A stretch of 47,502 bases of DNA from a virus: positions 1-47,502 of the IMG/VR virus record IMGVR_UViG_3300025671_000107; one strand, given 5' to 3'. Each line of letters starts with the position of its first letter. The stretch's first letter is position 1. Shown piece by piece: positions 33,201 to 39,851 of the stretch. The position numbers were made by a program, and so were the translations under genes. The notes below the pieces were generated by a model. The model saw nothing but the letters and a program-made list of their open reading frames with translations. It was not told the DNA's origin and ran no database searches.

Positions 33201-34284
33201 CAGCAAATCCGTGATTGATAGTAGCGTCAACATCGGGTACGTCGAACCCCTCAACGTAGTTTGCGTAGAAGAGTCGGTTATTGGTGATGTCTTGGGTGCG
33301 TGCCTTCTTGGGGACCGCATCAAAGTGGCGACGAGTCTCCCCAACAGGAAGAGCCGTGTAGATCTCATCGTTGTAGAACTTAGAAGAGACACTGCCTCCG
33401 CTGTAGTCTACCTCGTCTGCAATCAGCCACGCACCTGTGTTGCCGCTTCTTACCAAGATTCTAACGCGAGACACCTCTGAGGTGAATGCGTTATCTGGGA
33501 TGTTGAGCTGGATGTAGTTCTCAGAGAAGAAGTTAGGGTTGGGCTGAGCACCCTGATTCAAGTAGGCAGATGGAACCGCCAGAGTAGAGTAAGTGCTGAG
33601 CGCACTCACGTCTCCAGACTTATATACGTTCTGGTATGCAAACTGAAATCCCCTCTCCCCCTTGAAGTTGCTGACCTTGTAGGTCGGATCGTTCTGGAAG
33701 CTCCACTGAGGTGGGTCAACAGGAGTTCTAGGGCAGACAGAAACAAAGTCCAAGAACTGCAAACCAGATCCAGCTTCGGAAGCTCTCTGGACATCAATCT
33801 TCTTCGGCTCCGTATGGTTGTCAGTGAAGAACAGGATGGGCTTCAAGTCGGTCCCCCCAACCACTGAGTTAGGGATATACACCACGTTGCCGTCAACGTA
33901 AGAGTTGCCCCTAAAGTTGAACAGCTCAGATGAGAGCAACTTCTGCAGGTTGTTGCCCGAAGTGTCGTAGAAGTAAACACCTGACTGTGAGCCATTTGGG
34001 CTGTACACAAAGTAGTAGATGCGGCCAGCACGCTCGTCGTTGCAGCTTCCGATAACCTTAGACCCAGTGGCAAGGCCGTGATCGGTAAGGTTTGTCACAG
34101 CCGAGTTGCCCTTGACTGGCTTCAAGACGCCGAAGTTTCCAGTGGCTGTTTCTACGCCTGAGGAGAACTCTCCATTGTTGTCGTCAATAGTTACGTTGAC
34201 CGCATCCAGCATCTCATCCTGCTGGTGTAAACGTGTATCCTTGCTCGAATTGAGTCTTCTGGGAAATACTTTATCTATTGCCAT
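27280..34284 (-). CDS. Giant nozzle/muzzle-like tail protein with EF-hand
   Basis: 2334 residues. The first ~1530 residues are beta-rich and start with KVFPRRLNSSKDTRLHQQDE and GEFSSGVETATGNFGVLKP, resembling the tail nozzle (beta-propeller) proteins of podoviruses and crAss-like muzzle proteins. A Glu-run linker (GEGEEEEGGDG, about 1550) leads to an 800-residue helical domain. It carries a canonical 12-residue EF-hand loop, DENEDGQIDLSE, at 1995-2006. Normal nozzles lack this helical extension, so the gene may be a fusion of nozzle and fibre- or plug-like parts. TAATG links it to the connector gene upstream. Confidence 0.7.
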   Translation of the reverse strand: MAIDKVFPRRLNSSKDTRLHQQDEMLDAVNVTIDDNNGEFSSGVETATGNFGVLKPVKGNSAVTNLTDHGLATGSKVIGSCNDERAGRIYYFVYSPNGSQSGVYFYDTSGNNLQKLLSSELFNFRGNSYVDGNVVYIPNSVVGGTDLKPILFFTDNHTEPKKIDVQRASEAGSGLQFLDFVSVCPRTPVDPPQWSFQNDPTYKVSNFKGERGFQFAYQNVYKSGDVSALSTYSTLAVPSAYLNQGAQPNPNFFSENYIQLNIPDNAFTSEVSRVRILVRSGNTGAWLIADEVDYSGGSVSSKFYNDEIYTALPVGETRRHFDAVPKKARTQDITNNRLFYANYVEGFDVPDVDATINHGFAERPTDFISLQLEVIPEIRQVNDSTDDTSPHNRVSAYKLDTSGLPDSIAAGTQVIFNLNVSPDNNFHFYESRNSYHGSAQLTKLGDGTEGHIAQSVEHQGLFIDMGNETVGMAAGGASFFPSLQGGGIDLPSVAEQTSGLKRRSIAEIPYRTANSIDEAMPRWAPAFTNEGEIDVTYGTSAHNPFIIQGRPLEFGASFSTLLDISRERLSLIIRDLLTGNYLRGDSSLFDSQVVNGNPVSIPLIDTISVNNVAQYDIDLNISNKDKLNVFGSPDYRTKLINAVGDYSAIEAADSRGVQPCGFFIVNKATPSFTLRDISDQYALSEYGNQDNSFFALDLVDIQNPEIFTCIPDVDMSEGVGDRISNWADVFLTNAQGGELDLQFGNIFDGWVCLTPDFIQFELGDLSAPELGATGAGGMFTHLGSQAAFIVSGLDPLIDSVELNGIYGTLEDEIDVTQIKRWFGGLIPAGTTRTQVERLDGVFSFAYSGEQALIHTFSRFAADAQEFDDIEIIQREDAFFQFAFSTLDGEAGASGKDSGELAGVNYKGLDFGSVTHKCIVMGYAPFIGSFESSVFKDAMGQSSWNMPLLFVPNDQNAVTSIDMWSDSAAADADDPILERESAIVEVTSFDAITVPPNTGSTASRSFKTKATHDFGIVFYDQRGRSTDVVPLGSTYVDGYDNGVAQGPVSIQVNLNSSPPSWAWHYQIVYGGNSTVDDFIQYTAGGAFIEHANEGTNGNIYVSLNYLQENRDVSYAESFGAVSTIGTKDLYNYKEGDKLRIISYYSNQSNRVYPTAYEFDVVGLVNLADDEDNPLINQDNPPAIPSKVGQFLVLRDNPSATGFSFDYVKSAQSGNGTSPSASNAHLWNNRCVFEIYSPINNQDIENRVYYEISRKYNVIRDGGVPSWENNQIVLQNGDVWFRRTALAMPSYNVQQERFLNLIRDVGTSSPKFLDYYVESKTFTDVISGADQYDYGRPKVMNRFQKEIRRDSSVTFSDFNSLSSPVLRYTTFDATTSNFKDLPNKHGQISKIVDFGDSIFVLNEEKVSALPIARSVISDLTGQELIVASEKVIGTQSFYAGDNGCSTNPESVAKVGESLYFANKEKQEVYKFNPANGVQIISEKGMKSYFRELFQSAIDSSLNSGQVRVVGGYDPILDEYVLSVYNAVTLSFSGDVEVLQESGSTVQDDPVNPTNGEGEEEEGGDGVVGPVIDQDVLDALEEQNEILLGQVGSLYDAIVNVINEEGAPSVDELTVELTTFVDNLDSEITGFEDAISSLTGGEVTVNALNEFVGLLEGSLNDNEATITGQLSSASASHEQIRDSLNTSALQMTVAIGQATTNISEDASIAVPLQANHFPNIAPAGANVSKEDFLELMLAYHGQAQANAGLFNEDQGSYSLRSGGAFTDYKIGFGIPTTNSLNDDDPSSDIPIGSAIYENPSFISDMSAFLNAMDLILSTSGAQVTTSLSSTISAVSADKNDILTQISQVVSAIYNTQAANQGGGSVTRLFGINYNGVSESVIESLYNASNEGLTQLEDTLNSYTTDLESLVSANLEDGIQNYKDTQFESLITSQSANIASLEVTRDALLTQAFNGLNATYNLAGKPDVVNQIPAPIAGLLNEIGVDSVPSAATILNAFDENEDGQIDLSEIVFASEIVAEFTADLESVFGAVEPVADALRGPITTFLNATANTVGEFGGFDTSEGSNTDILQGWMTKLESGTDQDVIDVINAFSNVLNESGTGVSVAEGIRNLQSVLSDAKQKFLDFSGLYADDFEGFNEANDFAKGLVFEASNEYPFGANIAGLLSIVDSSENAVARVVQFQRFLGRYEGGETSSTGTYLGEIEFEGLGPDALTPADFFSSYNTTYYQGEPNFPQGFRQTGMSLLVGLHNAISDMRAIVQQPLDSFSGSGFGPEENPSGTIWNFENFQLTNTLEDYVGADIYSIAVEDVEAAFAAANALTGTLNSSLGGTFTVTPSS

Positions 34285-35135
34285 TAGTACTTAGGTGCCT
34301 GCTTGAAGTTCTTTCTAATCGTTCTCAATGCCTCTTCTCTGGTGAAGTTGCTTAGACGTGCCTTAGCCTTGCGGCGCTCGTTGTAGTACTCTGAGCGGGC
34401 ACGCATCTTCTCGTTTGCAGGTACCGTTGACTTTCTTTCGCACAACTTGTAGTAGATGTAAGCACGAAGAGCCTCCTCTGCGTACACGTGGATCAATGGG
34501 TTGGAGCTGCGAGCTTCGTCTGCAACGTACTCAATGACCACCTTGGTGATGTCGCTGCTTGTATCGATCTCCAGTCTGTTCTGGTCAAGGTTGATCCTGT
34601 ACTCACCCATACCGTGACCACCACCGATTCCATACAACCCACCGAGATTGTTCTCGTAGATGTAGTTTCTGAACACGTAAGACTCAAACGGATCTCCGTT
34701 GTCTACGTCGCCGTTGGTTGACGTCTTGTCGTCGAGTCGGTTCTCTACTTCATTCTGCTCAAGGTACATGGGGCCTTCCTTGTCATCAACAGGGGTGGTG
34801 GTTCCGCTAACCTTGCGAGAGTAGTTGATGTTCTTGTTTTGGTTCAGGACATACACAACACCATCAGCACCAACGATACCAACCTTCACGAGGTCAACGT
34901 AGTCTGACGGGAGCTGTACCGTATTGTTCGAGTCAATGTCTCTCTTCAGGGACTTGATGCGAGCAGTCACATCAAACCCAAACTCTCGGATACCTCGGAG
35001 AGCTACGTTGCGAAGCATTGCGTCATTGATGTTTGAGATGTGATCATCCACATCCATGGTCAAGACAAAGTCATCCATCACCTGTCGTAAGGTGACGTAG
35101 TTCATTCCCTCGGTAGATATATCCTTAAATGCCAT
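34284..35135 (-). CDS. Head-tail connector/ring protein
   Basis: 283 residues. The N-terminus LRQVMDDFVLTMDVDDHISN, then RGIREFGFDVTARIKSLKRD and VQLPSDYVDLVKVGI, is typical of the tail-tube/adaptor proteins (T7 gp11-like, crAss ring proteins) that bind under the portal. A helical C-terminus (AEEALRAYIYYKLCERK) follows. Its position between a second connector and the nozzle gene fits the order portal-adaptor-nozzle. Confidence 0.7.
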   Translation of the reverse strand: MAFKDISTEGMNYVTLRQVMDDFVLTMDVDDHISNINDAMLRNVALRGIREFGFDVTARIKSLKRDIDSNNTVQLPSDYVDLVKVGIVGADGVVYVLNQNKNINYSRKVSGTTTPVDDKEGPMYLEQNEVENRLDDKTSTNGDVDNGDPFESYVFRNYIYENNLGGLYGIGGGHGMGEYRINLDQNRLEIDTSSDITKVVIEYVADEARSSNPLIHVYAEEALRAYIYYKLCERKSTVPANEKMRARSEYYNERRKAKARLSNFTREEALRTIRKNFKQAPKY

Positions 35136-35138
35136 GTG

Positions 35139-35882
35139 TTATTGTTGTGAAGCGCCGTAGCTCATCAGAACGTTGTCCCTGAGGGATACTCCGATCATCA
35201 TACAGATCTCTTTAACAACCTCGTCTCTGAACTCAGCAGGCAGGTCAAAGGCCCTGCAGTCAAATGGGTTGGGGATCACAAGAGACCCTGAGGTCTGAGC
35301 TGAATAAGAAGGCTGTCTCCTGTAGTCAATTTCGCCTGCCGCAAAGCGTGCACCTGCAGTCTCGTAGCGAGAGGTGGGGTTGCGGTAGTAGTTGATGTAT
35401 ACGTCTGAGCCGGGGCGTGGGAAGATCTCAATCTCAGACGAAACCAATCCAACGGGGAAGTCATCCGTAGGAGCAGACAGGTTGCTATTGAGGATACGGG
35501 AAATCTTTTCACTGTTATAAATCAAGTCCACGTTCACGCTGTCGTCGTTGAACACAGAGATGATTCGGTTCAGGTTCTCGGGCTTTTTGTAGACGCCTGA
35601 GTCATCGTAGATGGACGGGATGTTTACCTGCTGAAGAATCCCAGAAGAGATGTACTCAGAGATAAAGTTCTTGGCCTTTAGGTACAGAGAGTCCTCCCCG
35701 CCTAGGTCCGCACCGCTTCTTCTCAAGGCCTTGCCCTGAAGTGCGGCATCGTAGATCTTGCCAAAAATCTTAGACTGGACAGCAGGCAGGAGAGAGTTAA
35801 ACATCTCTGGGCTCACAAATCCCTTCTGGTCCTTGTTGGCTAAATCGCGTACTGCATTGTATACTTCAATGACGCTAATCAT
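35139..35882 (-). CDS. Adaptor/ring protein of the connector
   Basis: 247 residues, starting at ATG 35882 because the promoter box TATATTTG ends 4 bases before it. An ATG 15 bases upstream lies inside that box. The N-terminus SVIEVYNAVRDLANKDQKGF followed by SPEMFNSLL is a familiar opening of Bacteroidota phage adaptor proteins. FPRPGSDVYINYYRNPT and ALRDEVVKEI-like helices (LPAEFRDEVVKEICMMIGV) also fit that family. It would sit between the portal and the nozzle. Confidence 0.7.
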   Translation of the reverse strand: MISVIEVYNAVRDLANKDQKGFVSPEMFNSLLPAVQSKIFGKIYDAALQGKALRRSGADLGGEDSLYLKAKNFISEYISSGILQQVNIPSIYDDSGVYKKPENLNRIISVFNDDSVNVDLIYNSEKISRILNSNLSAPTDDFPVGLVSSEIEIFPRPGSDVYINYYRNPTSRYETAGARFAAGEIDYRRQPSYSAQTSGSLVIPNPFDCRAFDLPAEFRDEVVKEICMMIGVSLRDNVLMSYGASQQ

Positions 35883-35886
35883 GCAA

Positions 35887-35926
35887 CAAATATACAAACA
35901 AAAAAAGAGGCCCCGAAGGGCCTCTC
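35887..35926 (-). promoter_or_regulatory. Fused terminator-promoter cassette
   Basis: A terminator hairpin, AGAGGCCC/GGGCCTCT with a CGAA (plus-strand) loop (35906-35925), is followed on the minus strand by a T-run. GTTTG and the -7 box TATATTTG (35894-35887) come next. The hairpin loop, TTCG on the minus strand, falls 19 bases upstream of the box, at the -33 place. The box is 4 bases from ATG 35882. The cassette ends transcription from the gene at 35929 and restarts it for the adaptor gene. Confidence 0.75.
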
Positions 35927-35928
35927 TG

Positions 35929-36765
35929 TTAACCGAGCTTCTCTAGCCTATCCTCTAGAGTAGCTAAAACAGCTGCCCCCTTTTCTGTAAGACAGAATCG
36001 AGTCATGACATCCGTCGCGTCCATACCCGCTGGAACAGACACGATCAGCTGGTTGCTGTCAAACCAGTATACTCCACTAGACTTCAGATTAATGATCTGA
36101 TAGTCAGCAGCTTGAGACACAGTTGCGCGAACTGTTACTTCAGGTGAATCGAAGGCTTGAATGAAACCAGATGGATTCTTCTTCGCAGTCTGCAAAAGAT
36201 CGTAACGAATCTCTGAAGTGGCTCTGTTGATGTTGATGCCGTAGTAGAGGGCCACAGGAAGCAGTTCCTGAATGTCCTTCTCGCGAACCATCATGATGGC
36301 TTCTGACTGAGAGAACTCACGAGCAAGCTCCTTTTCGGCGTCTTGTTTGTCGTCCACGAGGCGGAAGAGGCTACCTCCGTTCTCCACGTTGTCGGGGTGA
36401 GCATCGAGGAAACGTGCAAGGTTTGGCTTCTCCTTGGGGACGAGGAGGCGTCCGTTGCGGAAGATCACGGGCTCACGCACTGCGTTGTCACTCTGGTCCT
36501 CAACGAAGATTGAGTTCTCGCGGGGGCAGTAACGAATGTTGCGGATTCGGTTCTCTGATTCGTCAAAGATCTGCACGGACTTCTGCTTGAGCATCAGCAC
36601 GATACCGCCTCCCTTTTGAATCTCGTAGATTCGGTTGGTGGGTTTTACCTCCTTCTGACGAATGGTGGGTTTCTTGGCGGGTGCCGCCTTAACCTTTGGT
36701 TCTGCCACAGCAGTGGGCGCTGATTTTTTAGGACGTCCAGCACGTCGCGTAGCTTGTTCAGCCAT
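35929..36765 (-). CDS. Hypothetical structural protein with AT-hook-like N-terminus
   Basis: 278 residues. The N-terminus has RRAGRPKKSAPTAV, where GRPKK resembles an AT-hook, followed by Ala/Pro/Lys-rich sequence. The body includes GGGIVLMLKQKSVQIFDESE, LARFLDAHPDN and a C-terminal domain with GMDATDVMTRFCLTEKG. It lies among head genes, is isolated by a terminator on its downstream side, and may contact packaged DNA. Function unknown. Confidence 0.65.
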   Translation of the reverse strand: MAEQATRRAGRPKKSAPTAVAEPKVKAAPAKKPTIRQKEVKPTNRIYEIQKGGGIVLMLKQKSVQIFDESENRIRNIRYCPRENSIFVEDQSDNAVREPVIFRNGRLLVPKEKPNLARFLDAHPDNVENGGSLFRLVDDKQDAEKELAREFSQSEAIMMVREKDIQELLPVALYYGININRATSEIRYDLLQTAKKNPSGFIQAFDSPEVTVRATVSQAADYQIINLKSSGVYWFDSNQLIVSVPAGMDATDVMTRFCLTEKGAAVLATLEDRLEKLG

Positions 36766-36767
36766 AA

Positions 36768-36775
36768 CAAATGTA
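36768..36775 (-). promoter_or_regulatory. TAnnTTTG late promoter box
   Basis: TACATTTG on the minus strand ends 2 bases before ATG 36765 and follows the motif TAATTAAA, also found before the scaffold gene. No clear -33 element is present. Confidence 0.45.
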
Positions 36776-36780
36776 TTTAA

Positions 36781-37995
36781 TTAGAGTGAATAAAGGTCGT
36801 AAAGTTCTTTCGCAATTCGCTGAGCCTCAACAGATCCGATATCTCTACTGATAACTCCGAAGCGTCCAAGCCTTCCACTGAAGGAGTGAGTGGTGTTCTC
36901 GTTGGCAGACCCAATGTGAGTCAAGTCCAAGGTACCCGTAGTTGACCCGTTCTTGACGTTTTGAGTGCCCTCAGCGGGCTCATCGGTTACTGCAGGTATG
37001 ATCGCCAACAGATTTCCGTCAGCGTTGTATACAGACACGTTAAAATCCTCATCTCTTCTGATGACGAGTACACATGGTGTGATCTCATCTAAGCTCACAA
37101 GAGTTTCGGTGATAGCCGCCTCCCCATATCTATCCTGATATGAGATGCCGATCTTGTTCTCGATATTAGACTTGATGTTGTCTACCCTACTGGCAATACC
37201 GACTCCTCCACTAGAGTCACCAGCATCAACACCGTAGATAATCGGTGCTTCCTTGGTCGTTGCCGAATTGCCATTCGAGTACACCATGTACATTGTGTAA
37301 TCACCATAAATGGTTAGGCTGTTAGCCAGAGAGATGTACGAGTCTACAGAAAAGAAGGCTGTATTGATTCCTGTAGAAAAACCTGATTTTACGGTTCCAG
37401 TGAGCTGAGTCACACTTCCCGTGACGCTGCTGAAGTTATAGTCAGACCCCCCAGTTCCTGCATTTACCCAAGCAGAGATGTTACCACCGCCTCCTCCAAA
37501 TACCGCATCCCTTGAATCCAAATCAAGAATCGGTTTGTTTTCGGCAGCCCCAAAGTTGATGTCATTGATCGTATTCGAGGATGCCGCAGTAAAGCCATTG
37601 TCTGTAATCACACTGGTCTTACCAGTGACTCTGTTTACAGGGTGGGCATGCAACACCGCGTTTATAAGTCCTTGATCCTCAGCATCAAAGACTAATGCTT
37701 TGCTTCCTTCTCGCAGTCCAGCGAAGTTGGAGATGCTTTCGATGGTGGTGAACTCTTCACCTACTTCACAGCTAATGGTGACGTACGACTTCTGAATAGA
37801 CTCACCTGTACTTAGGTTGCTTTCGTCGTATCTAGAAACATCGTTGTAGAAGATGCTAACCCTACCTGAAGAGGCGGTCATATGAGAAATAGACTTCACT
37901 GGGAGTGAAATAATCTCAATGCCAGTACCATCATCTGAGACGCTAGCTCCCGCAGCAGTAACGTCTTTCAATTTAAATATGATGAACTTATCCAT
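36781..37995 (-). CDS. Head decoration or fibre protein with lectin-like domain
   Basis: 404 residues. The first 90 residues are a separate beta domain (MDKFIIFKLKDVTAAGASVS). The remainder reads like a concanavalin/LamG fold (FGGGGGNISAWVNAGTGGSD; YGDYTMYMVYSNGNS; HSFSGRLGRFGVISRD), ending in a short helix (RIAKELYDLYSL). It resembles the C-terminal part of the protein at 43269. The gene lies in its own transcription unit between capsid genes, so a capsid-surface adhesion protein is likely (inference). Confidence 0.6.
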   Translation of the reverse strand: MDKFIIFKLKDVTAAGASVSDDGTGIEIISLPVKSISHMTASSGRVSIFYNDVSRYDESNLSTGESIQKSYVTISCEVGEEFTTIESISNFAGLREGSKALVFDAEDQGLINAVLHAHPVNRVTGKTSVITDNGFTAASSNTINDINFGAAENKPILDLDSRDAVFGGGGGNISAWVNAGTGGSDYNFSSVTGSVTQLTGTVKSGFSTGINTAFFSVDSYISLANSLTIYGDYTMYMVYSNGNSATTKEAPIIYGVDAGDSSGGVGIASRVDNIKSNIENKIGISYQDRYGEAAITETLVSLDEITPCVLVIRRDEDFNVSVYNADGNLLAIIPAVTDEPAEGTQNVKNGSTTGTLDLTHIGSANENTTHSFSGRLGRFGVISRDIGSVEAQRIAKELYDLYSL

Positions 37996-38000
37996 TGACG

Positions 38001-38040
38001 CAAATATACAAACAAAAAAGAGGCCACAAAGGGCCTCTTT
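38001..38040 (-). promoter_or_regulatory. Fused terminator-promoter cassette
   Basis: Minus strand: a GAGGCC/GGCCTC hairpin with A/T extension (38017-38040), a six-T run, GTTTG, and then TATATTTG (38008-38001). The hairpin loop contains TTTG (38030-38027) exactly 18 bases upstream of the -7 box, so the loop itself is the -33 element. The box is 5 bases from ATG 37995. It is nearly the same module as at 35887-35926. Confidence 0.8.
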
Positions 38041-38060
38041 CTTTCGTAATAGATCAAGTA

Positions 38061-38375
38061 TTAGGCAACAGTAACGTTCAAGCTACCAACCAATCTCCAT
38101 CCAGAATCACCAACCCACATGAACTCAGCGTAGTTTCCAATAGCTGCAGCAATGGCAGCAGTGGATCCGTCCGCGAAAGTTGAAGGAGTGATGGTTGCGA
38201 TACCAGCAGCATCATCCAAGATGACCTTTTTGAGCTGACCGACTTTAGAGCCATCAGCGAGAGTGATCGCAACAGCACCGCCAGCAGTCAACTCAGTGAC
38301 GTAAGCGTCCACAGAAACGGCACCAGCGCCAGACTTGGTCTCTCTGATTTTATCGGGAATCAAAGGAAAAATCAT
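38061..38375 (-). CDS. Small capsid decoration-like beta protein
   Basis: 104 residues, beta-rich, with VAITLADGSKVGQLKKVILD and ATITPSTFADGSTAA, a repeat style seen in decoration and fibre-tip domains of phages. It sits directly after the capsid gene, is bounded by terminators on both sides, and is likely made in large amounts. No enzymatic site is present. Confidence 0.6.
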   Translation of the reverse strand: MIFPLIPDKIRETKSGAGAVSVDAYVTELTAGGAVAITLADGSKVGQLKKVILDDAAGIATITPSTFADGSTAAIAAAIGNYAEFMWVGDSGWRLVGSLNVTVA

Positions 38376-38379
38376 GTTT

Positions 38380-38416
38380 CAAAAGTTTAGGACTAAGAGA
38401 AGGGGCCGAAGCCCCC
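38380..38416 (-). promoter_or_regulatory. Terminator-promoter cassette after capsid gene
   Basis: Minus strand: a GGGGC-TTCG-GCCCC hairpin (38415-38402), then a pyrimidine tract CTTCTCTT, then AACTTTTG (38387-38380), a one-mismatch form of TAnnTTTG, ending 4 bases before ATG 38375. The TTCG loop is 19 bases upstream of the box. The T-run is weak, so termination is probably partial. Confidence 0.6.
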
Positions 38417-38436
38417 TCTCCTTCGTCTAGTTAGAA

Positions 38437-39843
38437 TCAGTACTTGAGCAACACGTGTTGGTTAGCAGCGCGAGTCACCAACGCGATCTCAGAGCGGTAG
38501 TGGAACGTAGCCACGTCCTTACCGTCTCCGCCGTTGTTGTTGTGACCCAGCACACCGCCACCAGTCACCCAGTGCTCCATCTCACGAGAGTAACCGTTAG
38601 CCTCCTTGTAGCAGAGCTCCAAAGCAGGTGCCTTCACACCAGTACGAGCATCAGCAATGTTGGCCAATGGCACCATAGCACCAGTGTAACCGCCAGTAGT
38701 AACGCCACCCAACAAGGTAGGATCGTTCAACAGCTTCCAGTCGTGCTTGTGGAAAGTGTAACCACCGCGAGTGAAGCTCTTGAATCCGAGCTGGACAGCC
38801 ATGTCAGCATCGTTGTTGAACGCACCGAACTGACCGGGCAAACCAGCAGTGAGTTGCGTTCCGATACCTGCAGCCAACATGTCATCGATAGCCAAAGACT
38901 GAGTTCTGTTCAAGTACATAGCGTACTCGGCAGGAGCACCCTGCTTGTCGAGCTCAACCAAGATGGTGTCGAATTCAGTGAAGCTGTTCAAAGGATCAGC
39001 GCCAGTACCAGTCACCTGCATACCGCGAGCCTCCAAAGCAGAGAAGTAACCCTCAGAGCCAGCAACGTCAGACAAAGCACCGCCTCCGTCGTTGATCTCA
39101 CCGAAGAGCAACATCATTTCACGACGATCCATGAAGCGCTTACGAGCTTCCTGCTCACCGTGCATGAACCAACGGTAGTCACCGTTTCCAATGTTCACGT
39201 AGCCGATGTTGGTAGCTTGTGATCCGTTCACTTCGTAACGGTCCTTCACGATCATGTATGGGTTCTTGCGACGCTCGGGCTCAGTCTCCAAGAAGGTCTC
39301 AGGCTGGTTGCTGCCCTGTGGGTGCATGTTGCCCAAGATGATGAACTCATCGTTAGCAGAGATAGTCACAGTGATGCTTTCACCGTCGAGGGTAGAGATG
39401 TTGAAGGTGCTTCTGTCAGAAGCAACGGTGTCAACGATGAACTTGTTGCCAGACTCTGCGTGCATCAACACGTCGTACTTGTTAGGGGTCTGCTCAACGG
39501 TGCTCACAGGATCCACAGACAAGCTGTCAGCAGAAGAAGCAGAAGAGAAAGATGCACCAGTCTCGACCACCAACTTCACGTGGCGACGACCTTCTTCGAA
39601 CCACTCGACTTGGTCGGCAGAACCACCGCTGTTCACAGCGCCAGTCAACTGAAGGAAGCCAGTGATACCCTGATCGCCGTAGGTCTTGACCAAGAGGTCA
39701 CGGACGTCAGGCTTGTTGAAGTCACCGTTTTGAGTGAGGAAATCGCCCAGAGCTTGATATTTTCTGGGGTCTGTTGCGAAGGCGCTAGGAGAGCCGTCGA
39801 TTACGGGAGCATCAGTCCCGCGAGTTGAACCAAGAGTAGCCAT
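38437..39843 (-). CDS. Major capsid protein
   Basis: 468 residues, the most probable HK97-fold capsid protein. The N-terminal arm is Gly/Ser-rich (MATLGSTRGTDAPVIDGSPS). The E-loop-like middle and helical spine are represented by GDYRWFMHGEQEARKRFMDR and REMMLLFGEINDGGGALSD. The C-terminal part HVLLKY is hydrophobic. A scaffold gene lies immediately upstream and decoration genes downstream. The MCP gene ends at a terminator-promoter cassette. The identification rests on these features and on remembered similarity to Bacteroidota phage capsids. Confidence 0.75.
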   Translation of the reverse strand: MATLGSTRGTDAPVIDGSPSAFATDPRKYQALGDFLTQNGDFNKPDVRDLLVKTYGDQGITGFLQLTGAVNSGGSADQVEWFEEGRRHVKLVVETGASFSSASSADSLSVDPVSTVEQTPNKYDVLMHAESGNKFIVDTVASDRSTFNISTLDGESITVTISANDEFIILGNMHPQGSNQPETFLETEPERRKNPYMIVKDRYEVNGSQATNIGYVNIGNGDYRWFMHGEQEARKRFMDRREMMLLFGEINDGGGALSDVAGSEGYFSALEARGMQVTGTGADPLNSFTEFDTILVELDKQGAPAEYAMYLNRTQSLAIDDMLAAGIGTQLTAGLPGQFGAFNNDADMAVQLGFKSFTRGGYTFHKHDWKLLNDPTLLGGVTTGGYTGAMVPLANIADARTGVKAPALELCYKEANGYSREMEHWVTGGGVLGHNNNGGDGKDVATFHYRSEIALVTRAANQHVLLKY

Positions 39844-39851
39844 GGTATAGC

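Noticed and set aside
38455-39222. A 255-codon plus-strand frame opposite the capsid gene.
   Set aside because: Shadow of the strongly codon-biased capsid gene, Ser/Val/Thr/Gln-rich with no recognisable motif.
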